Positions 1 through 8,269 of a DNA stretch of 61,081 nt are shown here, piece after piece (positions within the stretch are counted from its first letter, which is position 1; every line of letters starts with the position of its first letter). Source of the stretch: an uncultured Pseudomonadota bacterium. Its GTDB lineage: Bacteria > Pseudomonadota > Alphaproteobacteria > RF32 > CAG-239. The notes under the pieces are model-generated. The model did no database searches. It was not told the origin of the DNA and worked only from the letters and a program-made list of their open reading frames with translations. The stretch spans positions 1 through 61,081 of the forward strand of contig CASFUZ010000006.1 in assembly GCA_949298065.1 (NCBI GenBank). The letters are read 5' to 3'. A program made the position numbers and the translations under genes.

Positions 1-150
1 GAAAAAGAAAAAGAAAAAAATAAAGATAAAAAGGCAGAAGCCCAAACAACACCGAACAAAGAAGAGAATCACGCACCGGCAGAGAAAGCTGAAAATAAAA
101 CAGAACAAGCACCGCAAAAAACTTGGGAACTCAATGAACCATTAAAATAA
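1..150 (+). CDS. C-terminal end of an LptA/LptC-like LPS export protein (partial)
   Basis: The frame is open from the window edge to a TAA at 148-150, giving the last 49 residues of a protein. They are almost all Lys, Glu, Ala, Pro and Asn, a low-complexity tail ending in TWELNEPLK. The tail itself shows no domain. The call rests on position: the gene ends 10 bases before lptB, and in alphaproteobacteria lptC and lptA directly precede lptB and rpoN. LptA is the periplasmic bridge that carries lipopolysaccharide to the outer membrane. It could be any protein with a charged tail. Confidence 0.5.
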   Translation, partial: EKEKEKNKDKKAEAQTTPNKEENHAPAEKAENKTEQAPQKTWELNEPLK

Positions 151-160
151 GGAAGCATTT

Positions 161-910
161 ATGTTCAACAAAAATGACCGCAATATGACCTCCACTCTGG
201 AAGTTTTTAACATTGGCAAAAAATATAAAAATCGCCCGGTTTTGCGCAATGTTTCGCTTAATGTTCGCCGAGGAGAAGCTGTCGGCTTACTCGGACCCAA
301 TGGTGCCGGCAAAACAACTTGTTTTTATTGCGTAACCGGCTTGATAACCCCCGACTACGGAGATGTTCACATTGACGGACAAGATATAACCAATCTTCCG
401 ATGTATCGCCGTGCACGCATGGGAATTGGATATCTTCCGCAAGAGGCATCAATCTTTCGTTCACTAAGCGTAGAAGATAATATTAAAGCGATTCTTGAAA
501 TTGTTATTGAGGATGAGAGTCAAAGAGAAAATATGCTGGAAGAATTACTTTCAGAATTTTCTATCGCCCATCTGCGTAAATCTCCGGCCATAGCCTTATC
601 CGGTGGTGAACGCCGCCGTTTGGAAATTGCACGCGCTTTAGCCAGCCAACCCAACTTCATTTTGCTGGACGAACCCTTAGCCGGTATTGACCCGATTGCC
701 GTATCCGAGATTCGGAATCTAGTATCCCAACTCAAGCATCGCGGATTAGGCGTTTTGATAACCGACCACAATGTACGCGAAACTTTGGACATCACGGACA
801 GAGCCTATATTTTACATGGAGGCACCGTTTTGATGGAAGGCAATCCCGATGAAATTGTTGCCAACAAAGAAGTTCGCAAAGTCTATCTGGGCGACAACTT
901 CTCTATGTAA
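161..910 (+). CDS. lptB: LPS export ABC transporter ATP-binding protein LptB
   Basis: Cytoplasmic ATPase that drives lipopolysaccharide extraction from the inner membrane by LptFG. The 249-residue protein has a Walker A (GPNGAGKTT), a Q-loop region (GYLPQEASIF), the ABC signature LSGGERRRLEIARAL, a Walker B with catalytic Glu (FILLDEPLAGIDP) and the H-loop His (ITDHNVRE). GYLPQE after the helical region is typical of LptB rather than of amino-acid transporters. The start at 161 follows a GGAAG site by 5 bases; an ATG at 185 is the other option and would give the family's usual length of about 241. It is followed 18 bases later by rpoN, the usual alphaproteobacterial order. Confidence 0.95.
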   Translation: MFNKNDRNMTSTLEVFNIGKKYKNRPVLRNVSLNVRRGEAVGLLGPNGAGKTTCFYCVTGLITPDYGDVHIDGQDITNLPMYRRARMGIGYLPQEASIFRSLSVEDNIKAILEIVIEDESQRENMLEELLSEFSIAHLRKSPAIALSGGERRRLEIARALASQPNFILLDEPLAGIDPIAVSEIRNLVSQLKHRGLGVLITDHNVRETLDITDRAYILHGGTVLMEGNPDEIVANKEVRKVYLGDNFSM

Positions 911-928
911 GAACGGGAGGCTGAAACA

Positions 929-2419
929 ATGGCGGTTACCCCCCGCATAGAAATCAAGCAATCCCAATCTCTGCTAATGACCCCGCAGCTGCGACAAGCA
1001 ATTAACTTGTTGCAGATGTCCAATCTTGAATTAAATGAACTCTTAAGTAAAGAACTGGAAAATAACCCTTTTCTGGAAAGAGAAGATGACCGCTTGGCCG
1101 ATACCGAAATATCATCTCAACCAAGCATTGATGACTATACGCAAGAAAAACAGCCAAATTCTGAAGAAGATTATGCTCCGGACATTGACTATGATAACTC
1201 CTTTGATGACTACGCCAGCGACCGTGAAGGCTATGAAGGAAATAATGACTATTCCTGGAGCGAATATGCCTCATCTAAAAATCATAATGCCGATGAAGAA
1301 TTTGATTTTTTTGAAAAGAAATTAAGCAGCAAGCCATCGCTTTATGAATTATTAGACCAACAAATTTCTTTAAACTTTCCTCATCCGAAAGATAAAATTA
1401 TAGCCTCACGATTAAGCGCTTTTTTGGATGAAAGCGGCTATTTCAGAGGAAATATAAGAGACATCGCGACAAAACTTAATTTACCCGTTGAAGATATTGA
1501 AAATATTTTACGCATTATGCAAGGTTTTGAGCCTTCGGGAATTTTTGCCAGAGATCTCAAAGAATGTCTAAGCATTCAACTCAAAGACCTCAACCGCCTG
1601 GATCCGCAAATGCAAAAACTATTGGATAATCTGGAGCTTTTGGGACAAAGGAAATTCAAGGAGTTAAAAAAGATTTGCGCTGCAGATGATGAAGATTTGG
1701 CCACGATGATTGCAGATATAAAAATGCTCAATCCTAAACCTGCGGCAGATTATCACAGCGACACAGCCTCAAACATTATCCCTGATGTTTTTGTCCGCAC
1801 CAATAAACAAGGCGATTATTTAATTGAGCTGAATAATATGTCCCTGCCCCGCTTGCTTATCAATAAGGAATATTATAGCGAGATAAAAAGCCTCAGTGGC
1901 AAAAACAAAGAAGCCAAGCGTTATCTTAAAGAACAGCTCGGACATGCCGGATTTTTAATGAAAGCTTTGCATCAACGCGCAACTTCCATATTAAGAGTCT
2001 GCGAAGAAATCGTTCGTAATCAACGCGAATTTTTTGAAAAAGGCATAGATTATTTAAAACCGATGTTATTACGAGACGTTGCCGAAGCGCTTGAAATGCA
2101 CGAAAGCACCATCAGTCGCGTAACCACAAATAAATATATGCACACGCCACGCGGCATTTTTGAACTCAAATATTTCTTCTCGGCAGCCGCAGGAACCTAT
2201 ACCGGTGATGAAAACACATCGGTCATCAGCATCAAACATCAAATCAAACAATTGATAGAAAACGAAGAACCTCAAAATATCTTATCGGATGATAAAATTG
2301 TTGAACTTATGGCACAAAAAGGCATAAAAATTGCGCGGCGCACCGTAAACAAATATCGCGAGGCCATGGGGATTCCGACTTCTGCCGAACGCAAGCGTCA
2401 AAAACGTAATCAGATATAA
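929..2419 (+). CDS. rpoN: RNA polymerase sigma-54 factor RpoN
   Basis: Sigma-54 directs polymerase to -24/-12 promoters that need AAA+ activators. The 496-residue protein starts with the Gln/Leu-rich activator-contact region (QSQSLLMTPQLRQAINLLQM), has an acidic low-complexity region II (about residues 55-135), the core-binding domain, a helix-turn-helix (LRDVAEALEMHESTISRVTTNKY) and the C-terminal RpoN box ARRTVNKYREAMGIP, which reads the -24 element. The start is fixed by a GGGAGG site at 914-919. It sits between lptB and hpf/ptsN, its usual neighbours. No sigma-54 activator is seen in the window, so its regulon must lie elsewhere. Confidence 0.96.
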   Translation: MAVTPRIEIKQSQSLLMTPQLRQAINLLQMSNLELNELLSKELENNPFLEREDDRLADTEISSQPSIDDYTQEKQPNSEEDYAPDIDYDNSFDDYASDREGYEGNNDYSWSEYASSKNHNADEEFDFFEKKLSSKPSLYELLDQQISLNFPHPKDKIIASRLSAFLDESGYFRGNIRDIATKLNLPVEDIENILRIMQGFEPSGIFARDLKECLSIQLKDLNRLDPQMQKLLDNLELLGQRKFKELKKICAADDEDLATMIADIKMLNPKPAADYHSDTASNIIPDVFVRTNKQGDYLIELNNMSLPRLLINKEYYSEIKSLSGKNKEAKRYLKEQLGHAGFLMKALHQRATSILRVCEEIVRNQREFFEKGIDYLKPMLLRDVAEALEMHESTISRVTTNKYMHTPRGIFELKYFFSAAAGTYTGDENTSVISIKHQIKQLIENEEPQNILSDDKIVELMAQKGIKIARRTVNKYREAMGIPTSAERKRQKRNQI

Positions 2420-2430
2420 TTTTTGAATTT

Positions 2431-2590
2431 GAGACCGCACAAAATTGCTTTAATAAGCCGTTATCTTCAGGCCCAAAAGTTCGCAGAACGAGCTTAGTAA
2501 AGTGATTTTGAAGGCGAAAAAAATTTTAGTGTACATAGAAGTACATGAATTTTTTGAGACCGCTCAAAATCGCTTTAATAAGCCGTTATC
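2431..2590. repeat. Intergenic repeat: 35-bp direct repeats flanking a GTGTAC-N6-GTACAT palindrome
   Basis: The 295-base gap between rpoN and hpf holds no gene. Two 35-base copies (2431-2465 and 2556-2590) differ at two positions. Between them a dyad is centred on GTGTAC (2529-2534), a six-base loop and GTACAT (2541-2546), with A/T-rich outer arms. The same core recurs twice at 19.1-19.3 kb, and a diverged form lies at 47.24 kb. This looks like a dispersed palindromic repeat family. On RNA it would fold into a hairpin at the end of the rpoN transcript. Confidence 0.65.
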
Positions 2591-2605
2591 CGAACTTTTT
2601 TAATA

Positions 2606-2634
2606 TTGACTTTTAATAATAACTGAATTAATCA
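2606..2634 (+). promoter_or_regulatory. Likely sigma-70 promoter of hpf
   Basis: TTGACT (2606-2611) is followed by a 17-base spacer and TAATCA (2629-2634). It lies about 80 bases before the hpf start, downstream of the repeat, so hpf-ptsN can be expressed apart from rpoN. Read by eye only. Confidence 0.5.
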
Positions 2635-2714
2635 AAATCTCTGATTGAAATATCTTTTTTTTCATAGTAAAGTAGAATTTCAAGAAAGTTTAATTTATTT
2701 TGCAAGGAAGAATT

Positions 2715-3281
2715 ATGAAAATTACATTGACAGGCAAACAAGTTGATATTGGCGACAGACTTCGCAAACATGTTGAAGAAGCCATTGAAAACTCTGTAAA
2801 CAAATATTTTAATGCGCCCATCAGCTGCACCGTCGCTTTCTCTAAAGAAGGTGAAGATTTTAATGCTGAAGTAACGGTTCATCCTGCTAAAAACATTGTT
2901 TTGAAAGGTTCTGGCGTTGCCGGAGATCCTTATTCGGCTTTTGACAATGCGAACACACATATTGCAACACGTCTGCGCCGTAACAAAAACAAACTCAATG
3001 ACCACAAAGGCAAGCTTGGCTTGGCTGAGCTAGCTAACGAAGCTGTCTTCCCGTTGCACGAAACAGAAGACGAAATGGATATTGATGTTAACGCTCCGTT
3101 GACCATTGCAGAAACAGATGCCAATATTCCGGTTTGCACCGTAAGTGAAGCTGTTATGTATATGGATTTGGCCAATGAAGCTGCCATCATGTTCAGAAAC
3201 AGTGCAAACAACCACATCAGCATGGTATACCGCCGCAAAGACGGCAACATTGGCTGGGTTGAGCCGAAGGCAGACAAATAG
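2715..3281 (+). CDS. hpf: Long-form ribosome hibernation promoting factor
   Basis: Binds the 30S decoding centre and dimerises ribosomes into inactive 100S particles in starvation. The 188-residue protein has an N-terminal S30AE domain (MKITLTGKQVDIGDRLRKHV onward) and the extra C-terminal dimerisation domain seen only in long-form HPF (about residues 125-188, TVSEAVMYMDLANEAAIMF). The ATG at 2715 is preceded by AAGGAAG; an in-frame TTG 15 bases upstream is less likely because it overlaps that site. The gene has its own likely promoter and is followed 26 bases on by ptsN. Confidence 0.93.
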   Translation: MKITLTGKQVDIGDRLRKHVEEAIENSVNKYFNAPISCTVAFSKEGEDFNAEVTVHPAKNIVLKGSGVAGDPYSAFDNANTHIATRLRRNKNKLNDHKGKLGLAELANEAVFPLHETEDEMDIDVNAPLTIAETDANIPVCTVSEAVMYMDLANEAAIMFRNSANNHISMVYRRKDGNIGWVEPKADK

Positions 3282-3307
3282 TTTCAATTACAAAAGGCAA
3301 TAGATTA

Positions 3308-3751
3308 ATGAAAATCTCTGACATAATGACCGAGAAGAATGTTGTTTTGGGCCTAAAAGCCAGTTCTAAAAGACAGCTTTTGCAAGAATTGGCGAGCAAA
3401 GCAGCCGAGCTCACGGGCATTAACGAAAGAACAATTTTTGACATCGTCTTAGAACGCGAAAATTTAGGATCTACAGGATTTGGCGGAGGCACGGCCCTTC
3501 CGCATGGTAGAATTCCGGAACTGAACAAAGTTTATGGCTTATTCGCCAAATTGAACACTCCCGTAGACTTTGAAGCCATAGACAGCAAACCGGTAGATTT
3601 GGTCTTTTTACTGCTTTCACCGGAAGGAAGCGGAGCCGACCATTTGACGGCTTTAGCTCAAATTTCGCGCATTTTGAAAGATGAAAGCACCTGTGAGAAA
3701 TTGAGACAACTCAAAAATAGCGAGGAAATTTACGCTGTTTTGAACAATTAA
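3308..3751 (+). CDS. ptsN: Nitrogen-regulatory PTS enzyme IIA (PtsN)
   Basis: Phosphoryl acceptor of the nitrogen PTS, a regulatory chain (PtsP-NPr-PtsN) rather than a sugar importer. The 147 residues match one EIIA-Ntr domain. The segment STGFGGGTALPHGRIPEL contains the phosphorylated His in ALPHGR, and the late part carries DLVFLLLSPEGSGADHLTAL, typical of the family. The start follows AAAAGGCAA. It is the last gene of the lptB-rpoN-hpf-ptsN run and ends right at a strong terminator. Neither npr nor ptsP is in the window. Confidence 0.94.
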   Translation: MKISDIMTEKNVVLGLKASSKRQLLQELASKAAELTGINERTIFDIVLERENLGSTGFGGGTALPHGRIPELNKVYGLFAKLNTPVDFEAIDSKPVDLVFLLLSPEGSGADHLTALAQISRILKDESTCEKLRQLKNSEEIYAVLNN

Positions 3752-3785
3752 AAAAAAGCCGGCAAATGCCGGCTTTTTTTTTAAT
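3752..3785. terminator. Bidirectional terminator between ptsN and the DUF1150 gene
   Basis: AAGCCGGC, a short loop and GCCGGCTT (about 3757-3776) form a stem flanked by an A-run on the left and a T-run on the right, so it can end transcription from both convergent genes. Confidence 0.85.
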
Positions 3786-3789
3786 TTTA

Positions 3790-4026
3790 TCAATGAACAC
3801 TTAGCGGCAACAAATCATTTTGTTTTGCCACAATAAAAGCAAAATCCCGATTATCCGTAGCGGCAATTTTGGTTCCGTCAGCAGCATAAATCAGCCACAT
3901 ATTTTTGCCGTCATATACATCATTTTTAATAAAGGCCACATTTTCATCATTCCACGAATACCAAGCCTGTTCCTCTTCCGGCAACAGAGAAAAGCCCTCC
4001 AATTTATCTTTCAAATTATCATTCAT
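3790..4026 (-). CDS. DUF1150 family protein
   Basis: Small cytoplasmic protein of 78 residues. The C-terminal half (LIYAADGTKIAATDNRDFAF, then VAKQNDLLPLSVH) matches the pattern I recall for DUF1150, an alphaproteobacterial family of unknown role whose members end in a similar ...ARQ-hydrophobic-PVSVH motif. The N-terminal half is acidic and Trp-rich. No clear Shine-Dalgarno site precedes the ATG. It is convergent with ptsN and divergent from the sensor kinase. No function is assigned. Confidence 0.75.
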   Translation of the reverse strand: MNDNLKDKLEGFSLLPEEEQAWYSWNDENVAFIKNDVYDGKNMWLIYAADGTKIAATDNRDFAFIVAKQNDLLPLSVH

Positions 4027-4127
4027 AGTCCGCTGCTTTCTTTGTGTTTATTTTCGTATATTATTGCTATTTTATTAAATAAGCACTAACATTAAGCAAT
4101 CAATTACAAATTACCGCGAGGAAAAAG

Positions 4128-5807
4128 ATGTTTTTCAGCCTCAATAAAAAATTCATATATACATTGGCTCTGTTCTTTATCTTTATGGCCGTTATTTTTG
4201 TATACACCTTTTATATCGTTTACGGCAGCAAAATTCAGGAAGAACAAAAATCCACCATCTTACGCAACCAACAATACATAGAATTGTTGTATGAAAATAT
4301 AAACTTAAGAAAAGACATTAAAAATATTCTAAATGCCAGCAATGAAAAAAGTCTCCGTTTTGAAAATCTAGACACCATAAAAGATGAAAACGACATCAAA
4401 AAAAAGCAAGAAGAGCTCAGTCGAGAGCAACAAAGGGCGACACAAATGGTCCAAAATTATGATGAAAGATACAAAGCCATTACGGAAGGCATTCGGCTTG
4501 TTTTTGCCAGCTCATTTTTAATCATTCTATCAATGTTGCTCATTGGTTATTTAATGAGGCGTTTAGTCTTAAGCCCAATCAACAAATTAGCTGCTGTCAG
4601 CCGCTTTGTATCATTAGGAGATTATGATTGTCGCGTAGATATTACCAAACAACGCTATTTTCACGATGAACTTGACGATTTATCTCACACCTTCAACCAA
4701 ATGCTTGATAACATACAAAACAGCATTCGGCAAATCAAGAATCAAGAAACTTTTTTACAATCCATTATTGACGGTATTCCTGATGGCATCCGCGTTATAG
4801 ATAAGGAAGGAAATATTATCATTGCCAACAAAGAATATTACAAACAAATCGGAACAAACAAAAGTTGCATCGGTCAAAAATGCTACTTTTCTTCTCAAGG
4901 AAGAGAAAAACCATGCTCAGCCAGTATGTTTACCTGCCCCTTGCGTGAAATTATGTCAAACAATGTCCCCAATGTAAAAGTGATTCAACAATTTACCAAT
5001 GCGCCTAACCGTCATTTAGCCATAAATGCTGCGCCATTATATATTAACAAAGAAAAAATTTATATCGTAGAGGCCATCCGCGACTTAAGCGAGGATATTC
5101 GCTTTTCGCACCAACAAAAGCTTTCATCTTTAGGCTTTTTAGCCACATCTGTCGCCCATGAGATGAAGAATCACTTAGGCTCCATCCGCATTATCATTGA
5201 AGGCCTATTAAATAAGTTCCACAAAGACAACAACGATAAGAGCGAAGAAAAAAAATACCTTTCCCTTATTAATGATGAACTTAACCTTTGCGTTGAGGTT
5301 CCGGAACGCTTACTCAAATTAGCCCAATTTTCAACTGATACACATCAAGAAATTAACTGTATAAATGTTATTAATGACGTATTATCTCTACTTGACTATG
5401 AAGCCAAACACAATGGTGTAGAGATAGATTTTGCACACCCGAAAAAAGAGCTTTTTCTCATAGGTTCAGAAAGCGACTTCAAAATGGCGCTGATAAACCT
5501 GATTCAAAATGCTTTCAAAGCCATGCCCAACGGCGGAAAACTTCAAATTGAAATTAAACAAAAGCGGCAAAATATTGAAATCAAAATCTCCGATAACGGC
5601 ATAGGCATTCCATCAGATAAAATCAACCGTATATTTGAACCTTTTTATTCTGAGGGAAACAATTCGGAACGCAGCCGAGGAACAGGCTTAGGGTTATCTA
5701 TAGTCAAATCAATTATAGAAAACTTTCATGCCAACATTTCAGTCAGCAGCAAAGAAAAAGAAGGCACTTGTTTTACCTTAAATTTTCCAATACTTCCAAA
5801 GAAATAA
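4128..5807 (+). CDS. Membrane sensor histidine kinase with HAMP and a four-cysteine PAS domain
   Basis: The 559-residue kinase has transmembrane helices at about 9-31 and 122-142 enclosing a short Lys/Glu-rich periplasmic helical region. A HAMP domain (about 145-197), a PAS domain (about 205-320), a dimerisation helix with the phosphorylated His344 (SVAHEMKNHLGS) and a catalytic domain with N-box (NLIQNAFKAMPNGG), DNGIGIP and GTGLGLSIV follow. The PAS carries Cys247, Cys252, Cys263 and Cys270 in 24 residues, suggesting a metal, iron-sulfur or redox sensing site (inference). It is an orphan: infA follows. The nearest receiver protein is encoded at 6779-7414 on the other strand and may be its partner. 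Confidence 0.9.
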   Translation: MFFSLNKKFIYTLALFFIFMAVIFVYTFYIVYGSKIQEEQKSTILRNQQYIELLYENINLRKDIKNILNASNEKSLRFENLDTIKDENDIKKKQEELSREQQRATQMVQNYDERYKAITEGIRLVFASSFLIILSMLLIGYLMRRLVLSPINKLAAVSRFVSLGDYDCRVDITKQRYFHDELDDLSHTFNQMLDNIQNSIRQIKNQETFLQSIIDGIPDGIRVIDKEGNIIIANKEYYKQIGTNKSCIGQKCYFSSQGREKPCSASMFTCPLREIMSNNVPNVKVIQQFTNAPNRHLAINAAPLYINKEKIYIVEAIRDLSEDIRFSHQQKLSSLGFLATSVAHEMKNHLGSIRIIIEGLLNKFHKDNNDKSEEKKYLSLINDELNLCVEVPERLLKLAQFSTDTHQEINCINVINDVLSLLDYEAKHNGVEIDFAHPKKELFLIGSESDFKMALINLIQNAFKAMPNGGKLQIEIKQKRQNIEIKISDNGIGIPSDKINRIFEPFYSEGNNSERSRGTGLGLSIVKSIIENFHANISVSSKEKEGTCFTLNFPILPKK

Positions 5808-5808
5808 T

Positions 5809-5837
5809 TTGCAAAAATAAAAATTAAGGTTTATACA
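5809..5837 (+). promoter_or_regulatory. Likely promoter of infA
   Basis: TTGCAA (5809-5814), a 17-base spacer and TATACA (5832-5837) lie 31 bases before the infA start, directly after the kinase stop codon. The same -35 hexamer occurs in the likely rplK promoter. Confidence 0.55.
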
Positions 5838-5868
5838 AATAAAAAAATAAATAAAAAAGGAACATTTT

Positions 5869-6090
5869 ATGAGTAAAGAAGAGCTTCTTGAACTGACAGG
5901 CGAAGTAATTGAAAAATTACCTAACGCCATGTTCAGAGTAAGATTGGAAAACGGCGTTGAAATCCTGGCGCATACAGCAGGAAAAATGCGCAAGTTTCGC
6001 ATCCGTGTTATGGTCGGAGACAAGGTAGACATTGAAATGACCCCTTATGACCTAACTAAAGGGCGCATTACTTTCCGCCACAAAGAATAA
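5869..6090 (+). CDS. infA: Translation initiation factor IF-1
   Basis: IF-1 occupies the ribosomal A site during initiation. The 73 residues form one S1/OB fold and match the family along their length: [20 protein letters not shown], then the conserved [16 protein letters not shown] and the ending [11 protein letters not shown]. Its length is the standard 72-73. AAGGAACATTTT precedes the ATG. It is single-gene with its own promoter and terminator. Confidence 0.97.
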   Translation: MSKEELLELTGEVIEKLPNAMFRVRLENGVEILAHTAGKMRKFRIRVMVGDKVDIEMTPYDLTKGRITFRHKE

Positions 6091-6091
6091 T

Positions 6092-6118
6092 AAAAAAACC
6101 CGCCAAGCGGGTTTTTTT
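6092..6118. terminator. Bidirectional terminator between infA and the YqaA-like gene
   Basis: AACCCGC, two bases and GCGGGTT form a tight stem flanked by seven A on the left and seven T on the right; it serves both convergent genes. Confidence 0.85.
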
Positions 6119-6123
6119 ATTGC

Positions 6124-6738
6124 CTAAAACAACTTAATACAGGCGAAGCCACCTATAAGCAAGGCCATAAACAATATAGAGAGCATTCCGAGATTTTTCT
6201 CAATATAATCTTTCATAGGCTCTCCAAACTTTTTCAAAAGCCAAGCCACCAAATAAAATCTAAAGCCACGAGCCACAACGGATGCCAACATAAAGACAAC
6301 AAAATCCAAATGCACTACACCGCTGGCTATTGTAATAACCTTATACGGGAAAGGCGTAACCCCCGCACCAAAGACAATCCAAGCGCCCCACTCATGATAA
6401 TATTCCTTAAACACATCAAATTGGTGCATATAACCATAAAATGTCAAAATTGGACGCGCAATCAAATCAAAGAAGAATACCCCGATTGCATAACCGAAAG
6501 CGCCGCCAAGTACGCTGGCGATTGTTGCAACCGTAGCGATTCGCCAAGCCTTCGCAGGTGTTGCCAAGACCATCGGAATAAGCATAACATCAGGCGGAAT
6601 AGGGAAAAATGAGCTTTCAATAAAAGCCACCACAAACAAAAAATACATCGCATTCGGTCGCGATGCCAAATTAATCATATAATCATAAGTAGCTTTAACC
6701 AAGGCATGGAAATAATCAGATACTTTACGCAATAACAT
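6124..6738 (-). CDS. DedA/VTT-domain inner-membrane protein, YqaA family
   Basis: The 204-residue protein has about four to five membrane helices. It has the hallmarks of the SNARE-associated/VTT fold: ESSFFPIPPDVMLIP near residue 42 and a second half with TPFPYKVITIASGVVHLDF. YqaA-type proteins are short members of the DedA group, some of which flip phospholipids or undecaprenyl phosphate; the substrate cannot be told here. The start is fixed by a GGAGGA site (minus strand, near 6750). It lies between infA and the response regulator gene. Confidence 0.85.
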   Translation of the reverse strand: MLLRKVSDYFHALVKATYDYMINLASRPNAMYFLFVVAFIESSFFPIPPDVMLIPMVLATPAKAWRIATVATIASVLGGAFGYAIGVFFFDLIARPILTFYGYMHQFDVFKEYYHEWGAWIVFGAGVTPFPYKVITIASGVVHLDFVVFMLASVVARGFRFYLVAWLLKKFGEPMKDYIEKNLGMLSILFMALLIGGFACIKLF

Positions 6739-6778
6739 TCTTTATCCTCCTCAACAAACCAATTTGATGATAACAGCA

Positions 6779-7414
6779 TTATCCAAGATGCAAAGCTAAT
6801 TTTTTAATTTCTTGCCTATTTTCCACATAAATAACCTTAGGATGTTCCAATTTATCTCTAAACTTATCAAAACGTTCCTGAGATGTTCCGACACAAACAA
6901 CTTTGGGCGAATTTTTTTGCAAATAAAGCCCGGCAGCAAAAAAATCACATACCCCAAAACAACTCCAACCTTTGCTTCTGACATCTTCACGCCACGGCAA
7001 TTCAAACGGACGATAATCCTCAATCATCAAAACATCATGTTTTTTTCCACCCTCACAATAAGCTCCGATAATTTCGGCAAAACGAGATAAATCAAGAGGC
7101 TTTGGAAAATAATGAGCAATTCCCTTGGCTGCAGCCAATTCTTTATCTGCTTCCACCGTTGTCAATATAACCGGCACATAAGTTTTAAATATCTTACGCA
7201 ACAAGTGCAAAACTTCCCAACCGCTTGCTTCCGGCATATTAACATCCAAAACAACCACATCCGGTATTTCAGACTGTATATATTGCAAAAATTTATCAAC
7301 TTTTGCCTCTGCAAAAACCTTAAATCCACGTGTTTCTAAAAAGCTCTTACAAAGCTCCAAAAAGAGCAAGTCGTCATCAAGTATAAAAACTTTTCCGGCT
7401 TTTTTCACATCCAT
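6779..7414 (-). CDS. Receiver-only response regulator with a second, degenerate receiver-like half
   Basis: The first half (about 1-122) is a complete receiver: acidic cluster Asp13-15, phospho-acceptor Asp57 (VVVLDVNMPE), Thr85/86 and Lys105 (YFPKPLDL). The second half (about 123-211) starts KHDVLMIEDYRPFELPW, again beta-strand plus acidic pair, but has no Asp at the phosphorylation position and no Lys, so it looks like a decayed receiver. No DNA-binding or enzyme domain is present. Such proteins act as phosphate sinks or bind a partner. The orphan kinase at 4128-5807 is a candidate donor. folD starts the same strand run upstream, 12 bases away. Confidence 0.82.
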   Translation of the reverse strand: MDVKKAGKVFILDDDLLFLELCKSFLETRGFKVFAEAKVDKFLQYIQSEIPDVVVLDVNMPEASGWEVLHLLRKIFKTYVPVILTTVEADKELAAAKGIAHYFPKPLDLSRFAEIIGAYCEGGKKHDVLMIEDYRPFELPWREDVRSKGWSCFGVCDFFAAGLYLQKNSPKVVCVGTSQERFDKFRDKLEHPKVIYVENRQEIKKLALHLG

Positions 7415-7426
7415 AACAATCTCCGC

Positions 7427-8269
7427 CTAAGATTTGCTTTGCTTATAAGCTTGATAAGTATTTTCCAACAACATCGCAATAGTCATCGGACCAACACCCC
7501 CGGGAACAGGTGTAATATAGGCAGCTTTATTAACGACCTCGTCAAAATCCACATCACCGCAAAGCTTTCCGTCAATCCGGTTAATTCCGACATCAATAAC
7601 CGTTGCACCTTCTTTTACCCAATCAGCCTTCACCATTTTAGGCCGCCCGCAAGCTGCGACCAAAATATCGGCTTGCTTTGTAATCTCGGGTAAATCCCGT
7701 GTTTTTGTATGAACAACCGTAACCGTACAATCATTATTCAGAAGCAATGCAGCCAATGGTTTTCCGACAATATTGGAACGGCCGATAATAACAGCATGCA
7801 TCCCGGCCAAACTTTGATGAACAGTTTTGAGTAAATACAAAATTCCTGCCGGTGTTGCCGAAACGATGGCGCGTTCATCTTTAACCGACAACAAACCGGC
7901 ATTTTGCGGTGTAAACCCGTCCACATCTTTTTCTGGCTTAATATGTTCAATAATTTTTCTGGAATCAATATGCTTGGGCAAAGGCAATTGCACCATAACC
8001 CCATGAACATTTTTGTCTTCGTTTAATTTTTCAATCAGAGCCAAAACTTCAGCTTCCGTAGTTTCTTCCGGCAAATGATGAAGATCGCAATCCATTCCGG
8101 CAGCAATAGCTGCTTTTTGCTTGTTTCTGTCATAAATCAGGCTAGCTTCGTCATCTCCTACCAAAATCACGGCCAAATGCGGTTTATGCCCACGAGATAC
8201 AATCTCTTTTCCAAGTTTTTCACGCAAAGCCAAAGCAATTTCTTTACCTTTAATCAGATTCGCCACCAT
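7427..8269 (-). CDS. folD: Bifunctional methylenetetrahydrofolate dehydrogenase/cyclohydrolase FolD
   Basis: Interconverts 5,10-methylene-, methenyl- and 10-formyl-tetrahydrofolate using NADP. The 280 residues hold the catalytic Tyr/Lys segment ASLIYDRNKQKAA, VMVQLPLPKHID, the folate-site motif KDVDGFTPQNAG, the dinucleotide loop VIIGRSNIVGKP and PVPGGVGPMTIAMLLENT near the end. The ATG at 8269 is chosen because AAGGA lies 8-9 bases upstream; the frame reaches two TTG codons further. It overlaps the yggU stop by about 20 bases, so the two are translationally coupled. The response regulator follows in the same direction. Confidence 0.95.
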   Translation of the reverse strand: MVANLIKGKEIALALREKLGKEIVSRGHKPHLAVILVGDDEASLIYDRNKQKAAIAAGMDCDLHHLPEETTEAEVLALIEKLNEDKNVHGVMVQLPLPKHIDSRKIIEHIKPEKDVDGFTPQNAGLLSVKDERAIVSATPAGILYLLKTVHQSLAGMHAVIIGRSNIVGKPLAALLLNNDCTVTVVHTKTRDLPEITKQADILVAACGRPKMVKADWVKEGATVIDVGINRIDGKLCGDVDFDEVVNKAAYITPVPGGVGPMTIAMLLENTYQAYKQSKS

